Assembly (NCBI RefSeq): GCF_016865235.1
Contig: NZ_CP064030.1
Span: forward strand, 4,278,001 to 4,342,000
DNA length: 64,000 bases
Origin: Dyella caseinilytica
GTDB taxonomy: Bacteria > Pseudomonadota > Gammaproteobacteria > Xanthomonadales > Rhodanobacteraceae
Direction: 5' to 3'
This document shows positions 32,549 to 41,773 of this stretch, piece after piece. Numbering within the stretch: the stretch's first letter is position 1; every line of letters begins with the position of its first letter. Position numbers and translations under genes: made by a program. The notes beneath the pieces were generated by a model. The model saw nothing but the letters and a program-made list of their open reading frames with translations, ran no database searches and was not told the origin of the DNA.

Positions 32549-33586
32549 TCAACGCTCGGAATGACCTGACTCATCGTAATCGCGATGCGTCAGCAAGCCT
32601 GGACGGATCAAGTCAATAAACGCCCGCGCTTCCTTGCTCAGAAACTTGCCCTTGCGCATCACCACACCGTAGCTGCGCTGCGGAAAATACTGGCGCATGT
32701 TGCGCACGGCCAGACGCGCGCGATCGGCTTCGGTAATGCAGATACCGGTGACGATGGAAATCCCCAACCCCATCGCGACGTATTCCTTGATCACCTCCCA
32801 GCCGCCAACTTCGATGGCAACCTGATAAGGCACCTGGCGTTGCTGGAAAACGAGATCCACCAACCGATACGTGGACAGGCGTTGCGGCGGCAGAATCAGG
32901 CCATGCGGCGAAAGATCTTCCAGCGTCACCGTCTCCTTTTGCGCCAGCGGATGATCCAGCGGCGTGATCAACATCGGGTCGTAGTGATAGACCGGTGCCC
33001 AGGCAATGTCGTTGGGTACATCGAGCATCGAGCCGATGGCGAAGTCGGCTTCGTCGGCGCGCAGCAGCGCCATGCCGTCCTTGCCGGTGACGTTGGCCAG
33101 CTGCAGTTGCACAGCGGGATAGCGCTCACGATAGCGGCGCACCAGTTCCGGCAGCAGGTACTGAATGGTTGAACTGCCCGCGGCTACGGTGAGCCGTCCG
33201 GCCTGCATTCCCTTGACCTTGTTTTGGAAGTCGCGGTCCAGGCTCTCCCAGCCCTCGACCAGGGGACGCGCCAGCTCGTAGAGCGCTTCGCCAGCATCGG
33301 TGAGATTGATGCGGCGCCGGCTGCGCTGCAGCAGCTCCATCCCCAACTCTCGCTCCAGTGCCTGTAGTTGGAGGCTGATGGAAGGCTGGGACAGGTACAG
33401 CGCTTCGGCGGCACGGCTCAGGGTGCCCAGTTTTACCGTGGCCACGAAGGCGCGCATCTGCTTTAGCCGGTTGCCTTTGTAGTAATAGCGGCCGGCGTCA
33501 CCGGCGGAGGCATCCTTTCGTGGACGCCTTTTGCTCCCGGCGGCGGCTTTTTTTGTCATGTTTGGGCTTCGGTCAGGCGTTTTCAT
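32549..33586 (-). CDS. LysR family regulator, CysB-like, divergent from aceBA
   Basis: A regulator of 345 residues. A basic N-terminal extension of about 38 residues precedes the helix-turn-helix (LGTLSRAAEALYLSQPSISL, near residues 54-73), which is unusual. The effector domain follows. An AAGGA SD supports the start at 33586. The gene faces aceB across a 123-bp gap with an inverted pair of TTGACA sites. It is likely to control the glyoxylate shunt and itself; this is inference from position. Confidence 0.87.
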   Translation of the reverse strand: MKTPDRSPNMTKKAAAGSKRRPRKDASAGDAGRYYYKGNRLKQMRAFVATVKLGTLSRAAEALYLSQPSISLQLQALERELGMELLQRSRRRINLTDAGEALYELARPLVEGWESLDRDFQNKVKGMQAGRLTVAAGSSTIQYLLPELVRRYRERYPAVQLQLANVTGKDGMALLRADEADFAIGSMLDVPNDIAWAPVYHYDPMLITPLDHPLAQKETVTLEDLSPHGLILPPQRLSTYRLVDLVFQQRQVPYQVAIEVGGWEVIKEYVAMGLGISIVTGICITEADRARLAVRNMRQYFPQRSYGVVMRKGKFLSKEARAFIDLIRPGLLTHRDYDESGHSER

Positions 33587-33616
33587 GACAGATCCTTCAA
33601 CACCTTAGCGTATGTA

Positions 33617-33668
33617 TTGACAATACCAATATCTAAAATTGAAACATTTGTTTTGTCAAATCTATGAT
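33617..33668. promoter_or_regulatory. Divergent promoter/operator region of LysR gene and aceB
   Basis: TTGACA at 33617-33622 and its inverse TGTCAA at 33654-33659 form an interrupted palindrome. For aceB, TTGAAA (33639-33644), an 18-base spacer and TATGAT (33663-33668, five of six matches) make a good sigma-70 promoter starting near 33675. A 6-bp hairpin (33685-33701) then borders the aceB SD. Confidence 0.55.
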
Positions 33669-33709
33669 CGATAACTAGCTTCAACCACGGACACACCGTG
33701 GAGAAGCTC

Positions 33710-35305
33710 ATGGCAGTACCCAGTGAAAAGTTCGTCAGCCAGCCGGCCCGCATCCTTGCAAGCACCACCGACTACCAGGACATCCTGACCCCGGAGGCGC
33801 TGGCCTTCCTGGCTCGCCTGCATCGTTTCGCCGAGCCTCGCCGCCAGGCCCTGCTGCAGGCCAGGCGCCAACGTCAGGCCCGCTACGACGCTGGCGCATT
33901 GCCGGATTTCCGGCCGGATACCAAGGCCATCCGCGAATCCGACTGGACGGTGGCGCCGATTCCCCGCGCCTTGCAGGACCGCCGTGTAGAGATCACCGGC
34001 CCGGTTGAGCGAAAGATGATCATCAACGCCCTCAACGCCGGGGCGAAGGTGTTCATGGCCGACCTCGAGGATTCCTCGGCCCCCAGCTTTGCCAACCAGC
34101 TCGACGGCCAGATCAATCTGCGCGACGCGGTCAACGGCACGCTCGAATACCGCTCACCTGAGGGCAAGGAATACCGCGTCGGAGCGAATCCCGCCGTCCT
34201 GGTGGTGCGTCCGCGCGGCTGGCATCTGCCGGAGCGCCATGTGACGGTCGACGGTGAAACGATGGCCGGCGCCCTGGTCGACTTCGGCCTGTACGCCTTC
34301 CACAACGCCCGCACGTTGCATGCGAACGATCTCGGCCCGTATTTCTACCTGCCCAAGCTTGAGGCGATGGAAGAAGCCGCACTGTGGGACGACGTAATGA
34401 CGCTGGCCGAGGACGAACTCGACCTGCCGGTTGGCACGATGAAAGCCACCGTGCTGATCGAAACGCTGCCGGCGGTGTTCCAGATGCACGAAATCCTGCA
34501 TGCACTGCGCGGTCGAGTCGTGGGTCTCAATTGCGGCCGCTGGGATTACATCTTCTCCTACCTGAAAACCTTCCGCCGTCATCGTGACCGCTTGCTGCCT
34601 GAGCGCGGCCAGGTCGTGATGACGGTGCCGTTCCTGAAGGCGTACTCCGAACTGCTGATCCAGACCTGCCACCGCCGCGGTGCTTTCGCGATGGGCGGCA
34701 TGGCGGCGCAGATTCCGATCAAGGGCGATGAAGACGCCAACGACAAGGCGATGGCCAAAGTACGCGCCGACAAGCTGCGCGAAGTGCAGGCTGGTCATGA
34801 CGGCACCTGGGTTGCGCATCCGGCGCTGGTGTCGATTGCGATGGACATCTTCGATCGCCACATGTCGACGCCGAATCAGCTGCACGTGAAGCGCGAAGAC
34901 GTGAAAACCGATCGCGACACGTTGATCTCACCCTGCGGCGGCACCATCAGCTGCGCCGGTTTCGACAACAACGTCGAAGTGGCGCTGCGTTACACCGCTG
35001 CGTGGCTGGAAGGACTGGGCTGCGTGCCGATCCACAACCTGATGGAAGACGCTGCCACCGCAGAAATCGCGCGTTCACAACTGTGGCAATGGTTGCATCA
35101 CGGCAGCCTGGAATTTCCGGATCACGCACCGATCGATTTTGCGTTGTTCGATCACGCCCTCGCCGCACACACGCACCGCCTTCAGAAAAGCAATGCACCC
35201 GGCGCGCGCCGCGCCACCGATGCCGCGCGATTGCTGACCGTGCTCACGCATGCCGATCAACTCGGCGACTTCCTCACTCTCCCCGCCTACGAGCAGCTCG
35301 CCTGA
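33710..35305 (+). CDS. aceB: Malate synthase A
   Basis: A protein of 531 residues, normal for malate synthase A. It condenses glyoxylate with acetyl-CoA in the glyoxylate shunt. Recognisable segments include FMADLEDSSAP, VRPRGWHLPERHV, NCGRWDYIFSY and ETLPAVFQMHEI. The ATG at 33710 is favoured because GGAG lies 7 bases upstream. aceA follows after 32 bp. Confidence 0.96.
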   Translation: MAVPSEKFVSQPARILASTTDYQDILTPEALAFLARLHRFAEPRRQALLQARRQRQARYDAGALPDFRPDTKAIRESDWTVAPIPRALQDRRVEITGPVERKMIINALNAGAKVFMADLEDSSAPSFANQLDGQINLRDAVNGTLEYRSPEGKEYRVGANPAVLVVRPRGWHLPERHVTVDGETMAGALVDFGLYAFHNARTLHANDLGPYFYLPKLEAMEEAALWDDVMTLAEDELDLPVGTMKATVLIETLPAVFQMHEILHALRGRVVGLNCGRWDYIFSYLKTFRRHRDRLLPERGQVVMTVPFLKAYSELLIQTCHRRGAFAMGGMAAQIPIKGDEDANDKAMAKVRADKLREVQAGHDGTWVAHPALVSIAMDIFDRHMSTPNQLHVKREDVKTDRDTLISPCGGTISCAGFDNNVEVALRYTAAWLEGLGCVPIHNLMEDAATAEIARSQLWQWLHHGSLEFPDHAPIDFALFDHALAAHTHRLQKSNAPGARRATDAARLLTVLTHADQLGDFLTLPAYEQLA

Positions 35306-35337
35306 TCGCGCGCATTCGCACTTACGGAGCTCATGAT

Positions 35338-36639
35338 ATGAAGACCACACTCCCCACCGCCGAACAGATCGCGCTGGACTGGAAGAACAACCCACGCTGG
35401 ACAGGTGTCCAGCGCAACTACAGCGCTGACGATGTGGCGCGCCTGCGCGGCACGGTGCAAGTCGAACACTCGCTGGCTCGCCGTGGCGCCGAGCGCCTGT
35501 GGAAATCACTGCACAAGGAAGACTTCGTCAACGCACTCGGTGCGCTCACCGGCAACCAGGCCATGCAGCAAGTTAAGGCTGGATTGCAAGCGATCTATCT
35601 CAGCGGCTGGCAAGTCGCTGCCGACGCAAACGTAGCGGGCGAGATGTATCCGGACCAATCACTCTATCCGGCGAACTCGGTGCCGCAGGTGGTCAAGCGC
35701 ATCAACAACACCTTGCTGCGCGCCGACCAACTGCACCATGCCGAAGGCAAGGACGACACCGATTGGATGGTGCCCATCGTGGCTGACGCGGAAGCCGGTT
35801 TCGGTGGCGTACTCAATGCGTTCGAGCTGATGAAAGCGATGATCGAAGCCGGCGCTTCCGGCGTGCACTTCGAAGATCAGCTCGCCTCCGTGAAGAAGTG
35901 CGGCCATATGGGCGGCAAGGTGCTGGTGCCGACGCGCGAAGCGGTGGACAAACTCAACGCCGCACGTCTTGCTGCCGACGTGCTTGGTGTACCGACCCTG
36001 CTGGTCGCGCGTACCGATGCCGATGCTGCCGATCTCATCACGTCCGACATCGACGACAATGACAAACCGTTCACCACCGGCGAACGCACCGTGGAAGGAT
36101 TCTTCCGTGTGCGTGCTGGACTGGAGCAGGCAATCAGCCGCGGCCTTGCTTACGCGCCCTATGCCGACCTGGTGTGGTGCGAAACCAGCAAGCCAAACCT
36201 GGAAGAAGCACGCCAGTTTGCCGAGGCGATTCATGCGAAATTCCCGGGCAAGCTGCTCGCCTATAACTGCTCACCGAGCTTCAACTGGAAGAAGAACCTG
36301 GACGACGCAACCATCGCGAAATTCCAGAAAGAACTCGGCGCAATGGGCTACAAGTTCCAGTTCATCACCCTGGCCGGCTTCCACAGCCTCAACTACGGCA
36401 TGTTTGAACTGGCGCATGGCTATGCGCGTCGTCAGATGAGTGCTTTTGTGGAATTGCAGGAAAAGGAATTTGCCGCAGCGGAACGCGGCTTCACCGCTGT
36501 GAAGCATCAACGCGAAGTCGGCACTGGATACTTCGATGCGGTGACGCAGGCGATTCAGCAAGGGCAGTCGTCAACGACAGCGTTGAAGGGCTCGACGGAA
36601 GAGGCGCAGTTTCGTCCTCAGCGGGCATCGGCGGCGTGA
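35338..36639 (+). CDS. aceA: Isocitrate lyase
   Basis: A protein of 433 residues that cleaves isocitrate to glyoxylate and succinate. The active-site motif KKCGHMGGK is near residues 185-193, and NCSPSFNW follows later. The SD GGAG is upstream of 35338; the longer frame reaching back into aceB is rejected. Together with aceB it makes a complete glyoxylate bypass operon, useful with acetate released by NagA. Confidence 0.96.
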   Translation: MKTTLPTAEQIALDWKNNPRWTGVQRNYSADDVARLRGTVQVEHSLARRGAERLWKSLHKEDFVNALGALTGNQAMQQVKAGLQAIYLSGWQVAADANVAGEMYPDQSLYPANSVPQVVKRINNTLLRADQLHHAEGKDDTDWMVPIVADAEAGFGGVLNAFELMKAMIEAGASGVHFEDQLASVKKCGHMGGKVLVPTREAVDKLNAARLAADVLGVPTLLVARTDADAADLITSDIDDNDKPFTTGERTVEGFFRVRAGLEQAISRGLAYAPYADLVWCETSKPNLEEARQFAEAIHAKFPGKLLAYNCSPSFNWKKNLDDATIAKFQKELGAMGYKFQFITLAGFHSLNYGMFELAHGYARRQMSAFVELQEKEFAAAERGFTAVKHQREVGTGYFDAVTQAIQQGQSSTTALKGSTEEAQFRPQRASAA

Positions 36640-36699
36640 TGTGATGCTTTAACGCTCTTTTCCGTTATGTGAGCACAGAACTCGGAGATGACCAATTCC

Positions 36700-36739
36700 C
36701 CTCAGCGTCATTCCGGCGAAGGCCGGAATGACGCTGAGG
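36700..36739. repeat. Dispersed palindromic repeat, copy C
   Basis: Two perfectly complementary 18-base arms around a GAAG loop (36700-36717 and 36722-36739). It lies between converging aceA and the antiporter gene and could serve as a bidirectional end of transcripts. Confidence 0.85.
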
Positions 36740-36765
36740 CGCGACTGATCATCGCGCAGTCAGGA

Positions 36766-38562
36766 TTACGATACCGCCGACTCCTCCGGCGGCACCAGCA
36801 CAATCACCGTCCATCCGGGCCGCGGCTCCAATTCCCGCCGCTCCGCCGCCACACGCAGCGCGCCTTTCTCATCCACGCCAAACATCAGCAACGATGTGGA
36901 ACCATATTGCTCGATGAAGTGTGGCCAGTCGAACGTTGCACTCAGCCCGGTGGATTTGATGCGCCAGCCACGTATCAGCAATTCCGCGAAGCGCGCATGC
37001 GTCATGGTGTCCTCGAACAAAGCAGGTACCAGGAGGCGTTCGTTGAATGCCTTTCGATGCGTGACTTCCTGGGGCGCCAGATTGCGCAACCGATAGACTT
37101 TTTCACGACCCAGCTCTTGCTGGTAATGCAGGCAAGCGAGCGAATTGCGCTCGCGATGGGTCGAAAGGCCCAGCATCTGGCCAATACCCACCAGATCGAG
37201 ATTGCGATCAGCATGCGCTGAGGCAGGGTTTCCAAAGAAGGTGTTCAGGCCTTCCATGCGGCCACGACGAATACCATCCCAGTCATCGTCCGCCAACAGA
37301 ATGTGGAAGCCCACCTCTTTCAGCGCCTTGCCAATCGCCCGTGCAACGGCGTCGGAACCATAGATCAACACACCATGCGGTTCCGGCTCAGCCACCTTCA
37401 GCCAGCGCGCCAGCGGCCGGGCCGTCGCGCTCTGAAAAACCACGGTGCCGATGATCAGGATGAATACCAAAGGCACCAAGACTTCGCTGCCACTTACGCC
37501 AAGATTGGACAGCCTTAGTGCGAACAATGCAGTAACCGAAGCTGCCACAATGCCGCGCGGCGCCACCCATGAAATCAAAGCGCGCTCGCGCCAGCTCAAG
37601 CTGCTGCCAAAACTGGAAACGATCACAGTCATCGGGCGCACGATGAATTGCGCGGCCAGGAAAATGGCAATACCTGCCCACAAAACACCTGGCGGCAATG
37701 GCCAGCTCAAGCGTGCCGCCAGCAGAATGAACAGCATCGACACCAGCAGGACAGTCAAATGTTCCTTGAAATCGAGGATGTCATCGATATGCACGTCACG
37801 CATATTGCACAGGGCGATACCCATGATCGTGACGGCCAGCAGACCCGAATCGTGCGCCATCTCGTTGGAGAGCGTGAAGGACAGCAGCACAATCGCCAGC
37901 GTACCGAAATTCTGCAGATATTCTGGAATGAACTGTCGCCGCAATAGAAAGGCCAGCACCAGCGCAGCAACGCCGCCGTAGACGACACCGATCACGACCG
38001 TGTGCAAAAACACACCGATCGCATGCCCCTCATGATGCGAGACGATGGCTTCATAGATCAGCACGGCGAACAAAGCACCGAGCGGATCGATCACAATGCC
38101 TTCCCAACGCAATGCGTTGGCAATGCGTTCGTTCGGTCGCAAGGTGCGCAGCATCGGCACAATGACCGTGGGACCGGTGACGCAGGTCAACGCACCAAAC
38201 AACAAGGCGATATCCCAGCCGAGTCCCGCGAAGTAATGCGCCGCTGCCGCCAACATCAACAGCGCAATGATCGCGCCGTAGCTGACCAGACCTCGCACCA
38301 CATGACTGATGCCAGAGAGCTCATGGAATCGCAGAGTCAGGCTGCCTTCGAACAGGATCAGCGCGACCGACAGCGAAACGATGGGCATCAGCAGCGGACC
38401 GAGCAGTTGGTCCGGATCGAGCGCATGCACCACCGGACCGAGCAGAATGCCCGCCAGCAACAGAAACAGAATCGCGGGGAGCTTCACCCGCCATGCCAGC
38501 CATTGCGCGAAGAAGCCGATGGCCAGCATGCCGGTCAACATCAAGCCAAGATCGATTTTCAT
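36766..38562 (-). CDS. CPA1-type Na+/H+ antiporter with TrkA-N-like domain
   Basis: A protein of 598 residues. About 12 hydrophobic helices (residues 5-400) form the Na_H_exchanger domain, with the LLAGILLGPVVHALDPDQLLG opening and the GPTVIVPMLR motif. A C-terminal nucleotide-binding (TrkA_N-like) domain starts at GVLIYGSDAVARAIG (about residue 415). It probably exchanges Na+ or K+ for protons at the inner membrane. The start at 38562 fits the first helix. Confidence 0.88.
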   Translation of the reverse strand: MKIDLGLMLTGMLAIGFFAQWLAWRVKLPAILFLLLAGILLGPVVHALDPDQLLGPLLMPIVSLSVALILFEGSLTLRFHELSGISHVVRGLVSYGAIIALLMLAAAAHYFAGLGWDIALLFGALTCVTGPTVIVPMLRTLRPNERIANALRWEGIVIDPLGALFAVLIYEAIVSHHEGHAIGVFLHTVVIGVVYGGVAALVLAFLLRRQFIPEYLQNFGTLAIVLLSFTLSNEMAHDSGLLAVTIMGIALCNMRDVHIDDILDFKEHLTVLLVSMLFILLAARLSWPLPPGVLWAGIAIFLAAQFIVRPMTVIVSSFGSSLSWRERALISWVAPRGIVAASVTALFALRLSNLGVSGSEVLVPLVFILIIGTVVFQSATARPLARWLKVAEPEPHGVLIYGSDAVARAIGKALKEVGFHILLADDDWDGIRRGRMEGLNTFFGNPASAHADRNLDLVGIGQMLGLSTHRERNSLACLHYQQELGREKVYRLRNLAPQEVTHRKAFNERLLVPALFEDTMTHARFAELLIRGWRIKSTGLSATFDWPHFIEQYGSTSLLMFGVDEKGALRVAAERRELEPRPGWTVIVLVPPEESAVS

Positions 38563-38628
38563 GCGCACACCCCTCGCGGCATCGTCCAATGGCCGTATCG
38601 CAACATAAGCATGAGGGAAAGTCCGGGT

Positions 38629-40143
38629 CTAGTCTGAGAGCAGAGACAGGCGCCGGTATTGCAGGGCTTCCGCCAAGTGATGGCGATCGAGTGCGGCGGC
38701 GCCGTTGTCGAGATCGGCAATCGTACGGGCGACTCGCAGCGTCCGGTGGTAGGCGCGCGCCGATAAACCGAGTCGTTCCAGTGCCCCATCGAACCAGCGC
38801 CGCTCGGCCGGCCCCAAGGCGCAATCACGCTCGAGTTCGCGCGTGCTGATTTCGGCGTTCGGCCGGCCGGCACGTGCCAGTGCATGCTGCCGCGCGCGCA
38901 TGACGCGCTTGCGCACCGTGGCAGAGTCCTCGCCTTGTGTGACACGTGGTGCGATCAGTTCATTCAGCGGCACGCTGGGCACTTCCACACACAAATCGAT
39001 GCGATCGAGCAGCGGGCCGGAGATACGCGAGCGGTAACGCTGGACTTGGTCCGGCGTGCAGCGGCAGCGCTGGCGCGCATCGCCCGAGTATCCGCATGGA
39101 CACGGGTTCATCGCTGCCACCAGCTGGAATTGGGCGGGAAAACTCAATTGCCGTGCCGCACGCGAGATAAGGATATGCCCCGATTCCATCGGCTCGCGCA
39201 GCACTTCCAGCACGTGACGGCTGAATTCAGGCAGTTCGTCCAGGAACAGCACGCCGTTGTGCGCCAGCGAAATCTCGCCCGGCCGCGGCTGCGAACCGCC
39301 CCCCACCAACGCCACGGCCGACGCCGTGTGATGCGGGGCCCGAAAGGGACGGCGGCGCCAGTGCGCCGGATCGACCGCTTGCCCGGTCACCGACATGACC
39401 GCGCAGGTTTCCAGCGCCTCGGATTCGCTCATCGGCGGCAAGATTCCGGGAAGCCGCTCTGCCAGCATGGTCTTGCCAGTGCCCGGCGATCCGATCAGCA
39501 ACAGGTGATGGCCGCCAACCGCGGTAATCTCCAGCGCGCGACGGGCCTGCAACTGGCCGCGCACATCGATCAGATCGGGGCCGGAGTCATCGCCGGTCAG
39601 GGTCAAGGTGGAGGTGGGCGGTTGCAGTTCCTGGACACCACGCAACCAGCCGCAGACATCGGTAAGCGAGTCGGCGACACGCACATCTACTTCGGAAATC
39701 AGCGCCGCCTCACTCGCGTTGGCACGCGGCACCACCACCCGGCGCCCGCGTGCGCGTGCACGCAGCAGCGCTGGCAGCACGCCCGAGACGGGTCGCAGTT
39801 GGCCGGAGAGCGCCAGTTCGCCGAGGAACTCGCAATCGTCCAGTTTTTCGCGTGGAACCTGATGGCCCGCCGCCAGGATGCCTAGGGCGATGGCCAGGTC
39901 GAAACGGCCGCCGTCCTTGGGTAGCTCGGCCGGCGCAAGGTTCACCGTGACCTTGCGGTTGGGATATTCGAAGGCGGCACTTTGAATGGCCACGCGCACA
40001 CGATCACGCGCCTCGCGGACGGCCGCTTCGGGCAAACCAACGATATTAGTGCTGGGCAGCCCGCCGGAAAGGTGCACCTCCACCATGACCTGGGGCGCAG
40101 CAACGCCCTCCTGGGCACGGCTTAGCGTGACAGCCAAGCTCAT
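38629..40143 (-). CDS. comM: YifB/ComM family Mg-chelatase-like AAA+ ATPase
   Basis: A protein of 504 residues with an N-terminal ChlI-like domain (GGLPSTNIVGLPEAAVREAR), Walker A GSPGTGKTMLAE near residue 222, Walker B ending in LFLDELPEF, a zinc-like CPCGYSGD segment, and the C-terminal Mg_chelatase_C domain. In naturally competent bacteria ComM is a branch-migration helicase for DNA uptake. The start at 40143 is family-consistent. Confidence 0.92.
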   Translation of the reverse strand: MSLAVTLSRAQEGVAAPQVMVEVHLSGGLPSTNIVGLPEAAVREARDRVRVAIQSAAFEYPNRKVTVNLAPAELPKDGGRFDLAIALGILAAGHQVPREKLDDCEFLGELALSGQLRPVSGVLPALLRARARGRRVVVPRANASEAALISEVDVRVADSLTDVCGWLRGVQELQPPTSTLTLTGDDSGPDLIDVRGQLQARRALEITAVGGHHLLLIGSPGTGKTMLAERLPGILPPMSESEALETCAVMSVTGQAVDPAHWRRRPFRAPHHTASAVALVGGGSQPRPGEISLAHNGVLFLDELPEFSRHVLEVLREPMESGHILISRAARQLSFPAQFQLVAAMNPCPCGYSGDARQRCRCTPDQVQRYRSRISGPLLDRIDLCVEVPSVPLNELIAPRVTQGEDSATVRKRVMRARQHALARAGRPNAEISTRELERDCALGPAERRWFDGALERLGLSARAYHRTLRVARTIADLDNGAAALDRHHLAEALQYRRLSLLSD

Positions 40144-40286
40144 TGGGCGTGAGGCGGGTGTACGGCCATGGAGTCGCTGATTGATCGGTCCATCGAGCGA
40201 CTCCATGGCAATCGGTGCGGAAGAAAACGGCCGCCCCCGACTCCTTGGGGTGATGGTGACGAATCGGGGGCGGCTACCGGAACTGG

Positions 40287-40544
40287 CTATGCCCCTTGAG
40301 GCGGCACGCCGGATTCCAGCTCCGCCACGCGCCTCTCGAGTTCCTCGACCCGGGCGCGAGTCCGCGCCAACACCTGGGTCTGAACATCGAACTCCTCTCG
40401 GGTAACTAGCTCGAGATGGCGCAATCCCTGCGCCAGGATATCGCGAAAATTGGCGCGCAAATCCTTATGCGCGTCTGCCAGCCCTGGCGGTACCAACGAA
40501 ACAAGTCGAAGGGCAATTTGATCGATATCCTGCCTCCCCATCAT
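40287..40544 (-). CDS. ubiK: Ubiquinone biosynthesis accessory factor UbiK
   Basis: A protein of 85 residues of the BMFP/YqiC family: an amphipathic N-terminal part (IDQIALRLVSLVPPGL) and a C-terminal coiled coil (about residues 52-78). It partners UbiJ, whose gene is also in this window, in aerobic ubiquinone synthesis. ATG codons at 40544 and 40541, or a GTG at 40553, are possible starts. It is divergent from the PII gene. Confidence 0.88.
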   Translation of the reverse strand: MMGRQDIDQIALRLVSLVPPGLADAHKDLRANFRDILAQGLRHLELVTREEFDVQTQVLARTRARVEELERRVAELESGVPPQGA

Positions 40545-40664
40545 GGTCGGCACCTCGAACTCGTCGGATGACAGTCTAAGGAGAAGTTAAAAAGCGGCGC
40601 CATCGGTAAGCTCCATCAGAATCTGTAGGCATTTTCCTACAAGGCGAGGCAGACTGCTTTCGGC

Positions 40665-40680
40665 CGGCAGCATGTATGCT
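40665..40680 (+). promoter_or_regulatory. Possible sigma-54 promoter of the PII gene
   Basis: CGGCAGCATGTATGCT keeps GGCA at -24, TGCT at -12 and the exact spacing, but differs at four defined bases. PII genes are often RpoN-dependent, which makes the site worth noting. A 6-bp hairpin TGTAGG/CCTACA (40624-40641) lies just upstream. Confidence 0.35.
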
Positions 40681-40725
40681 CTGCACCGTTTAGCCAGGCC
40701 TGCGCTCGCCTGTCGAGGAATTTTC

Positions 40726-41064
40726 ATGAAATTGGTTGTGGCCGTAATCAAGCCGTTCAAGCTGGACGATGTCCGCGAAGCCCTCGCCGAGGTTGGCGTG
40801 CAGGGCATCACGGTCACTGAGGTTAAAGGTTTTGGCCGTCAGAAAGGCCATACCGAACTCTACCGGGGCGCGGAGTACGTGGTCGACTTCCTGCCCAAGA
40901 TCAAGGTGGAAGTTGCGGTGGCGGAAGATCAGCTGGAACGGGTGGTGGAAGCCATCACGCAGTCAGCCCGGACCGGCAAGATCGGCGACGGCAAGATCTT
41001 TGTCAGCAGCCTGGAGCAGGTGGTACGCATCCGCACCGGCGAGCTGGATCACGACGCCCTTTGA
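40726..41064 (+). CDS. Nitrogen regulatory protein PII (GlnB/GlnK)
   Basis: A protein of 112 residues, the exact PII length. Tyr51 in the T loop (GAEYVVD) is the uridylylation site, and the second signature TGKIGDGKIFV is near residues 83-93. It senses 2-oxoglutarate and ATP/ADP to control glutamine synthetase and Ntr genes. There is no amtB or glnA alongside, so GlnB and GlnK cannot be separated. Confidence 0.95.
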   Translation: MKLVVAVIKPFKLDDVREALAEVGVQGITVTEVKGFGRQKGHTELYRGAEYVVDFLPKIKVEVAVAEDQLERVVEAITQSARTGKIGDGKIFVSSLEQVVRIRTGELDHDAL

Positions 41065-41068
41065 TCTA

Positions 41069-41608
41069 TCACACCGGCTGCCCCGGCCGACTGCGCAGCA
41101 GGCGCTGGTGATGGATCAGCAAGCCGGCGAAATAGCAGATGTAGTACCCCACAAAAACGCCGAACAGCGCCAGGGTGAGTGGACTCTGGCCGATGTCGGG
41201 GCCGTGGATCGGGGCGGCAGTACCGGTGGGATCCTGCAACTGCGGCGAGACCATCGCCAGGCGCCAAAGCAGGCGTCCCAGGAACAACACCGTCACCAGC
41301 GCGCCGATGTACGGATTGGGTAGGTAGCAATCGCCTTTGACCGGATCGATGCGGAACTGGCTGAGCCGCAGACCGAGCAGACCCAGCGCGGCACCCGCCA
41401 CCAGTCCACCACCGAGGCCGCCCAGCAGGTGCATGTCGCGCATGGCAAATGCCGTCATGAGACAGCCCAGCACCGCGAAAATGACGACACGCATGATCAT
41501 CTTTTTGCGCCGGATCGGCTGAAGGCCAAACTGAGTGCGCACTCGCCGCCAGACGGCGAACGCCATCAGCGGAATCATGACGAGCGGCATCGTGACGTGA
41601 GGTGCCAT
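41069..41608 (-). CDS. Four-to-five-helix inner membrane protein
   Basis: A protein of 179 residues with about four hydrophobic helices and a basic loop (RRKKMIMR). The layout resembles DUF1453/CcdC-type membrane proteins, but the match is by general pattern only. The start at 41608 precedes the first helix; the SD is weak. It converges on the PII gene with a gap of four bases. Confidence 0.65.
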   Translation of the reverse strand: MAPHVTMPLVMIPLMAFAVWRRVRTQFGLQPIRRKKMIMRVVIFAVLGCLMTAFAMRDMHLLGGLGGGLVAGAALGLLGLRLSQFRIDPVKGDCYLPNPYIGALVTVLFLGRLLWRLAMVSPQLQDPTGTAAPIHGPDIGQSPLTLALFGVFVGYYICYFAGLLIHHQRLLRSRPGQPV

Positions 41609-41773
41609 GCTGCGGCCTGCGAGGTCTGGGAAATGCCGGCAGCTTAGCAATGGAAAGGCATGACGACGACTGACGTCTGTCATGCCTTTTGCGCAAAGGG
41701 GCTTAGCGTTGCCAACAAAACGTAGCGAGCGGCCCGGAGGCAGGCGCGCAGTCGTTTTTTTGCTGGCGGGCTC

